64,000 nt of DNA from Ectocarpus siliculosus (lineage: Eukaryota > Sar > Phaeophyceae > Ectocarpales > Ectocarpaceae). The stretch spans positions 739,544 through 803,543 of the forward strand of contig FN649741.1 in NCBI GenBank assembly GCA_000310025.1, read 5' to 3'. Below the pieces are notes generated by a model, which did not search any database, was not told the origin of the DNA, and saw only the letters and a list, made by a program, of their open reading frames with translations. The position numbers and the translations under genes were made by a program. Shown here in pieces: positions 57,435 through 64,000 of this stretch (within the stretch, counting starts at the first letter, position 1; the number at the start of each line of letters is the position of its first letter).

Positions 57435-60400
57435 ATGGTGACCACCAACATCAGCAGCAGGGCGCCCATGAGCAGAGAAAGGCTCACGGGCTCGGGCACC
57501 GGTGCCATTGGCCGCGAGGTTTCGGGCTGGAAGAAAGGCTCCATCGTTAGCCTCAAGATGAAAAACTTTCTCGTATACAAGGACGCGAAGGCCGTGTTTG
57601 GGCCACGCCTCAACATGGTCGTGGGGCCGAACGGCTCGGGAAAGTCTACGCTCGTGTGCGCCATTGCGCTCGGCCTGGGCGGTTCCCCCAAGGTGAGAGC
57701 ATTCTTGATGGTCGGTGTTGCACGGGAGCAGTCTCAACAGACAGATGGATGCTGTCCATCATGCGTGTCGGGGCTGCCGTTATGCTCATTAGACTGCTGT
57801 GTCTCCTGTCTAGATACAGCACTAGCGGGCTCGTTGTTGCTGCCTGGTACCCGCGTTACCGCGTTGACAACTCTCACGACCGCACACAGTAGTACCGCGA
57901 TGGTCTGCTAGAAGTGTTGTGGGGTCAATGGCGCTGAAGCAAGGCGCTGAAGCAACGGCGATGTGCGTGTCGAGTGCGCTCATGTTTTCAATTTTCAAAC
58001 TCGCACACACTTTATCCTGCAGCAGCAAGCAGTGCATGCACAGCAGGGGGCAGACCACTCTTTTCGAAAATAAATGGGGCGCATCCGCCTTGCTGTCTCT
58101 CAGAACCAGTCGCGCGGTCGGTGGCTGTACATGGTATGCGATACACGCCGCCGGCGTACAGCAGTTAGAGTTATGGCCCGAAACTGCTGTGCCTGTGCAA
58201 CTCATCCTTCCCTGATTTTTTTCTATATATAAAGGTCTCGCTCTCCATGTTGCACGCGACCTTAGTGTTCACGTTCCACATCATCTCTGGTTCCACCGGA
58301 TCCCACCAACAGACGACTTCGCTCCGTGTAGGACTGTTGGCACAACAACTCGGTGCTCCTTGTTTGCATACAAGATAGTCTTGGCGTACAACAATAGGCT
58401 CGCGGGTTCCGAGAGAAATCTTCAAAGTACGTATAGGCAACAGTTGGCAAGAGAGCACGTCACGTGCCAACGCCAACCTCTTGCTGAGTGTAACGGCGTA
58501 TACTTGAAAAATGCAACATAAGGTGTTGGGGCGCGCGGACAACCTGAGCGCGTTCGTGATGCACGGCGTCAAGGAAGACGCCTCCGTCACGGTGGAGCTC
58601 TACATGCCGGATGGGAACAACCTCCACGTCACCAGGACGTTCTCGAGAAAGAACAACTCGTCCAACTGGCACATCAACGGACGGTGGGTGCTATGTACAC
58701 TCCAACAGCAGACACAACAACAAGTTTTCCACTCCTTCAAATGACTTGCACTTTGACGTTCCTCGATAGCTTATCTACTATACGCACACAAATATGGTTT
58801 TGTGTGGGACAAGATGGCAGGTATGCCTCATTACCTACAAGAGAGATAGAGCAACCTACCAGTAGACCCAGAGGGGGAGAAATGGACAAGGCCAACACGC
58901 AAGCACGTATGTGCACACAGCAGTGTTACCCACAGAAAACTACAGACCCGAAGGGGGAATTACGAGCGGCGGGAGAGCATCAACACGCACATATTTCAAC
59001 CCGTTCCGGCGGATTAGAGAGAAGGGAACGACAGCGCAGACCGGAGCCGATGCGATCGAGGAATGGTGCTGCCTCGGTGCTGCTGCTGCTGCTGCTGTTG
59101 TTGTGATTGCGGTGTGCGTGGGTCCCGGTAACATTGCTCATGTACATGGTACCCTGGTCGGTCGTCACCGTTGCGTAGCCCCCCTGTCCCCCATCCCTGC
59201 GAGCCCCACGCAAGGCAAGGAACGACCTATCCCTGTTGCCGTATCATCCTTGCCGCCGCTCACGCTGGGAGCTGCTGCTCGAACTACCGGTGTAGCGTCA
59301 TCGTCATGTTTCCCACATGAATATGAATACCCATCACGTCGCCCCCGGCTTGCCCGTACAACGTGGTGTGTGTCTGTGTATACCGTTTGTCTGTACCGGT
59401 GTGTGATGAGAGTTTTTGCCCTTGAAGAGAGCCAGTTATCCGAAGATGAGGACAAATCGTTCAGATTGCGCTTCCCACAAGGGTTAATCCACGTCTTCGT
59501 GCTTCACTGACTCGGGGGAGCATGACGCTGATGGGGGGGAGTGTGTCTTCTTTTTCGAAGTTGCGTGGCCCCGGAACGAAAGTAATTTTGTCGTAAACTG
59601 ACGGTCAAAGAAAAGTATTCCTCTGTTTTGGGCGAGTTGCAATTGTCCCACTCGTTTTTGCTTGCCCTTCCTCGGGACAGCTATTGTATCAACCAGGACT
59701 GCTGGAACGGCTCTATGTTTTCTCGTGTGAGCCCTTGAGACTTGAAAACCTTGCGTGGGTGCAAGGCGTCCTTTGCCAACGGAAAAGGAAAAAAAAAACG
59801 GGTATCTGTTTCGTTGTGGGCGGCACGTATGTACGTGGAAGACAAAAACCTGGGACATATTTTACCGCGTTTCCGCGCTGGAAGCGACTACACCGGTGAC
59901 ATGTTGCAGCAGAAATGGCGCGACTCGGCAACGGAATTGGCAGCCATATCGTTGACTGGAGGATCCTCTTGAAGAAGCTCTTGAACCATCACAACGAACT
60001 CGTCGTCTCAGAGCGCGTTTGTGGTGGTTCCAGAGTGGCTTCGAGTGGATCCTCCCGTTAATGATGTGGCTGCAAATTTCATCGCCGAGTTGCGCCATTT
60101 CTGCGGTAAGATGTCACTGGTGTATGTAGTCGCTTCCGGCGCTGAAATGCAGCAAAATATGTCCCAGGTTTTTGTCCTTGTCTTCCACGTAAATGCATGC
60201 AGCCCACACGCAACAGATACCAGCTTTTGTTTCCTTTTCCGTAAAGGACGCTCTGCACGCATGCCAGGTTTACAAGTCTCAAGGGCTCACACGCCAAAAC
60301 ATAGAGCCGTTCCAGCAGTACTGATAGTTGGTTCGGGCGCCGCATCGGCCCGCGTTTTTCTCGTGGCCCCCCCAGGGCTGTAGAAAAATGCGGCTCAACT

Positions 60401-61099
60401 ACGCTTCTGCTGCTGCTGCTGCTGCTTCCAAATACTTGTCACTCCAGTTGGGTACGTGTGGTACTTTGCAAGGGTAGAATTTCAGGGCCCAGAACGCGCA
60501 GACCCGCGTGGACACTGCTGAATTGTCGGGGGTTGTGTGGAATCAATCGAAGTTGTGGGTAACGTGAGTGGTGTGCCCTCGTGGGCCGCCCTGGTGTTGA
60601 GTGAGAGAAGATCTCCCACTTGGGTCGGAGGAATTCGGTATGTACAAGGACCGCCCGTCCTGCCTCAGGGCGGCTGAGATGCTCGTACGTTGTACGGCAG
60701 CAACTGAATTAGCCATGCCTGGGTGTTTTGTCTGTGGCTGATTTTCTTTCTGCTGCCGAGAAGCCGGCCGCCCCTCTTTTGCACCAAGTATGCCGCGCTG
60801 GACCTTCCCGTCTGGTGCTCCCTCCATCCCTACTGGCATCACCTTCCGTCTGTGCTGATGCGTGACGTGCTTGCATGATGATGTCGTACGCAGGTCTCAT
60901 TCGACCAAGGAAGTGGAGAACAAGATTCGGGCCCTTGGCATCCAGGTCGACAACCTCTGCACCATGCTGCCGCAGGCAAGTGATGCGTGCATGACACCAC
61001 GACGTGAAGTGATGGCATCGAAAAACGACACAATAACGTTTTTTGGTATTGCACCAGACAGTTCGTAACACTTGTGACGTCTCTAGCTTTCTGCAGGCG

Positions 61100-61131
<32 letters not shown>

Positions 61132-64000
61132 ACAAGCAGAATGGAAGACGTAGTCAGCGAGATGCGTTCGGCATGTCATCATATTAGTAGTCCGTGGTTA
61201 TTTACTATTATAGATTTGCATAGCTCAATTGAAGCCGATTGCGAACTCACTTTTCAACTAGACGAATACTGTAGTTGTTGTTAACTCACAGAGTCGATGT
61301 CGTACCAAATACTCGCAATTCAAATCATTCCACAACATTTTTTTCCTTGGTTGTATTGCCATCTTTTTACAGGACAAGGTCGGCGACTTCTCGGGCTTTA
61401 CGCCAGACAAGCTGCTGCTGGAAACGGAGAAGGCCTTGTCCGGCACCGAGCTGTACGACCCACACATGAAGCTCATCGACCTGCAAGACTCGGTGAGTCA
61501 GACATCCTTTTCCTTTGCCCGCCATGTGTCCGTGTGTGATGAAGAGTTTTGGTTCTCTACTTTTGATCTGCACGAGAAGTACGAAGGCGACCTGTTCATC
61601 TACACGTGCCTTGATGTTTGGTGCATGCGCACACGTGTTGCTGCAGCTTCTGTTTCTGTTACAGGGGTCAGAACGGACCCGCCTCAACGCACCCCTGAAT
61701 AAAGCTTGGGAAGGTTTTATTGATGTTCGTATGTAGACGGATGCCTGTTCTGCGTTTTTTGTTGTTAGCAGCTGTTGCTGGCAGTGCGTACAGAGAAGAC
61801 TCGGGACGACGGAGGTGTCATCACCCGTATGCTCTCATGTTGTGTGAAATCCGTGTTGCGACTAAGGTAAGCCTCACGACATGGACGTCATCAGGCTACC
61901 CATTCACTGTCAAAAACTCGCGTCGTTTTTTGTGTATTCCATCTGCTGGGCTTGTTTTTTTTTTAAACCAAAAAATGATGCGTGTGCGTGTTCTCAGAAA
62001 GGCAAGAGTCAGAACGAGGAGGAGACGATGAGGACCAAGCTGGAAGGCATGGAATCGGAGTTGTCCACCCTCGAGAAGGACGTGCAACGCTACCAAGAGC
62101 GCCAAGAGAAGCAGAATAGGGTGAGATACCTTGGTCGTGTTGTTCGTGTTCTTGTACAGGTGTGCTTGTTTATTGATGTGCTGATCGTTTCTGTTCGTTG
62201 GAGCAACGGTGCAATACACAGCAGGGTTATGGTGGATCAATCATGAGTGAGTCTTGCCGTTTTTTGCTCTCTCTCTTTTCTATAGCAGTGTTAGGAGAAG
62301 CAGGTCGATCGTTTCACGAAGTTGATCGTGGCACTTTTTTTTTACGTGTCCTTCGAAGCGCGGCCCAGAGAAGCAAGACAAGTTTCGCCGATCTTGCTCG
62401 TCGAGTCTGAAACTTATACATACATGGTGTTATTGTTGCTGCTGCTGCTGCTGCTGCTGTTATTTTTCTTCACTATTTCTTCGTGGCATCCGTTTTGCCT
62501 TGTCTTATGTTTTTGTTGTGCGGTTGTCGCTGCTGATGTTATTCCCGCTGTTGTTTGCTGACCCTCTTTTTCTATTTCGTCTTGCCCAGCTTGAGTTGCA
62601 CAGGCAGCGGAAGGTGTGGGCGGGGGTGGAGACCCTGAGGAATCAGGGGATCGAAGCCAAGCAGCTCGAGAAAGACGCTGTTGTGGAGCTGAAGATGGCA
62701 CAGCAGGCCGATCAGCCTTTGCAGGTACAACAGTGGTATGGTCGACGACTGAGGCCTTCGATGATGATGTGATGTATAGTGGTGTTGGATAATGTCAGCC
62801 ATGGACGAGGCGATTTTTTTATGGTGTGAGGTTCTACTGCAGTACAAACGCGGCGAAGGGTGATGGGTGATTACCGCAAGGATGATGATGTTGGTGTGGT
62901 TTGGACTGCGCACTACTAGGTGAGGGTTTTCATGGGGTAAATCGACTCGTTGTTGTGACGGTTAAATGACTTGTCCTTGATTTCTGCCCATCATGCGTAG
63001 AGGTGTGATGGAAGAGGCGCGTACGTGATGGAGCCGGCAACCTCGGCGACGCTTTTCGCAATTGAAAGACAGCACCTCCAAGAACCAAGACCTTCTTCTC
63101 TCCGCTTTGTGTGGTCCGCCGACTTTCCTTCCTTGGTTCTTTGGCCTTGTTTAGTGCGGTACAGCTCGTTTCGTTCTTAGTAAACATAACCTCACAGAAA
63201 GACTACCCGTTCGAGATATAACCTCGGTCGAAGTTTCGTTTTAGCGCGAGGCAAGGATAGGGAAGCAGACGGCGCATGACTGCCTCACACGGTCAACGTA
63301 CGAAGCACGATGCCTGTATGTGCCGTTTGTTCCCCCCCCTCCTCAACCCCAATTCCTCTGTGTGGTTCTATTTTCCAAATATTCATTTTTTTTCATGACA
63401 CAACAAGTAAGTCATCTCCACAAAGAGTCTGGGACAAAGTTAGAAAGGAATCCATAGCATTTTTTTTTTTTAGTTTTCTTAATATGTATGTTTGCCTTGT
63501 GTCGCATTTTTGAAGGATGAATACAAGAAGTGGGAACGGCAACAAGAGAGACTGAGGGGCGCAGAGAAGACCCGCGTGAAACGGCGGACTGATCTCGAGA
63601 AAGCGATAGGGGACAAGAACGACAAGACCGTCAAGTGAGATGAGATGAGATGAGATGAGATGGTCCCATGTTCTACAGCCGTGTCTGTGCTCTCGGGTGT
63701 TGTTGCTGCTGCTGTTGTTGTATTTGATGAGTGGAAGCACCCGCGCTGTTGGCGAGTAGAGTTAACCGAATTCAACGCAGCGGTAGAAAAATACCACAAA
63801 TCATGCATCAGTACGGGACGCGCCAATGAGTGGAAGCACCCGTGCTGCATATGTGATGTCAGCCTCAGCACGGGACGCGCCAATGAGTGGAAGCACTCGT
63901 GCGGTTGGTGAGTAGAGTTAACCGATCTCAAAAAGAAAGAACAAAACGCCGTACATGTATCAGCACGGGACGCGCCAATGAGTGGAAGCACCCGCGCTGT
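57435..64000 (+). CDS. SMC5: Structural maintenance of chromosomes protein 5 (SMC5), N-terminal part, seven exons seen, truncated by the right window edge
   Basis: SMC5 pairs with SMC6 in the SMC5/6 complex for recombination repair and chromosome maintenance. Exons seen are 57435-57692, 58523-58683, 60894-60975, 61373-61492, 61998-62120, 62590-62724 and 63516-63635, with consistent phases. The head has GSIVSLKMKNFLVYKDAKAV, Walker A GPNGSGKSTLVCAIALGLGG (Gly64-Thr72), VLGRADNLSAFVMHG and the Q-loop signature NLCTMLPQDKVGDFSGF. The SMC5-specific LLLETEKA is followed by the start of the coiled coil, with heptad-like runs of Glu, Lys, Gln and Leu. The hinge, second coil and Walker B lie beyond 64000. 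The intron after exon 3 uses a GC donor. The last exon border is less certain than the others; intron 2 carries a large foldback. Confidence 0.93.
59691..60330. repeat. Large foldback (inverted repeat) element in SMC5 intron 2
   Basis: Left arm about 59691-59996 and right arm about 60017-60330 are reverse complements over about 305 bp, with only about 20 bp between them. Landmarks are GCTGGAACGGCTCTATGTTT against AAACATAGAGCCGTTCCAGC, CACAAACGC-type ends at the centre, and GGAGGATCC in both arms. The arms are diverged by scattered substitutions and small indels. No transposase frame lies inside. Confidence 0.87.
61095..61131. repeat. (GA)n microsatellite in SMC5 intron 3
   Basis: A GA run interrupted once by AAAG. 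Confidence 0.85.
63330..63462 (+). repeat. Dispersed repeat C, copy 2 (SMC5 intron 6)
   Basis: Partner of 50820-50948. It starts in a T-rich tract and ends before another T run at 63463. Confidence 0.55.
63638..63662. repeat. GAGAT pentanucleotide repeat beginning at the SMC5 exon 7 donor
   Basis: Five consecutive GAGAT units start inside the inferred 5' splice site GTGAGAT. Confidence 0.85.
63726..64000. repeat. Composite tandem array with hairpin-forming core, running off the right edge
   Basis: ATGAGTGGAAGCAC occurs at 63727, 63826, 63883 and 63978 (spacings 99, 57 and 95). The longer units also share GAGTAGAGTTAACCGA. At the joints CAGCACGGGACGCGCCAATG leads into GAAGCACCCGTGCTG, so CAGCACGGG and CCCGTGCTG can pair as a 9-bp stem. 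Confidence 0.8.

Noticed and set aside
59688-60345. Short ORFs inside the SMC5 intron foldback as a transposon protein
   Set aside because: They are under 90 codons, occur in mirrored form in both arms and show no transposase motif.

Overview
This window is nuclear DNA from an intron-rich eukaryote. Every gene I could reconstruct is split into short exons (59-400 nt, apart from a few long terminal ones) by introns mostly of 300-2000 nt, with GT-AG borders and one GC-AG border. Long unannotated tails lie downstream of the stop codons. The proteins are conserved eukaryotic housekeeping proteins. The intron density, gene spacing of about 5 kb, CTG/CAG tracts and near-perfect strand alternation of neighbouring genes fit a stramenopile, most likely a brown alga of the Ectocarpus type. 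That assignment is inference; no rRNA or organelle marker is present.

Layout, left to right: RPA1 (replication protein A large subunit; minus strand, runs off the left edge); a bromodomain protein (+); an AMMECR1-family protein (-); the splicing factor SF3A3 (+); a small heat-shock protein of the HSP20 family (-); an ENTH-domain epsin-like clathrin adaptor with a long Gln-rich tail (-); COP9 signalosome subunit 7 (+); a GT64 exostosin-like glycosyltransferase (-); an RJL-family small GTPase (+); an uncharacterised 135-residue protein (+, tentative); a METTL13/EEF1AKMT-like class I methyltransferase (-); and SMC5 (+, runs off the right edge). For each gene I joined exons by reading frame and splice-site phase. 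Complete models close to whole codons and to a stop. The models are predictions without transcript support.

The genes do not form a pathway. Their order is informative: nine of eleven neighbouring pairs are on opposite strands, with divergent starts as close as 232 and 301 bp. Convergent neighbours are separated by 1.2-2.1 kb with no recognisable exons, probably long 3' UTRs.

Non-coding structure is rich. There are two large foldback palindromes of about 640-720 bp, in introns of RPA1 and SMC5, and several tandem arrays and dispersed repeat pairs. A 100-N gap is flanked by two versions of the same sequence, one badly degraded, which looks like an assembly artefact. I found no CRISPR array, operon, rRNA, convincing tRNA or autonomous transposase gene. 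The best candidates for something undescribed are the repeated G-L-x-x-T-G-(L/F) peptide motif in the ENTH protein, the intronic foldbacks, the N-P-Y repeats in the RPA1 linker and the small orphan gene.
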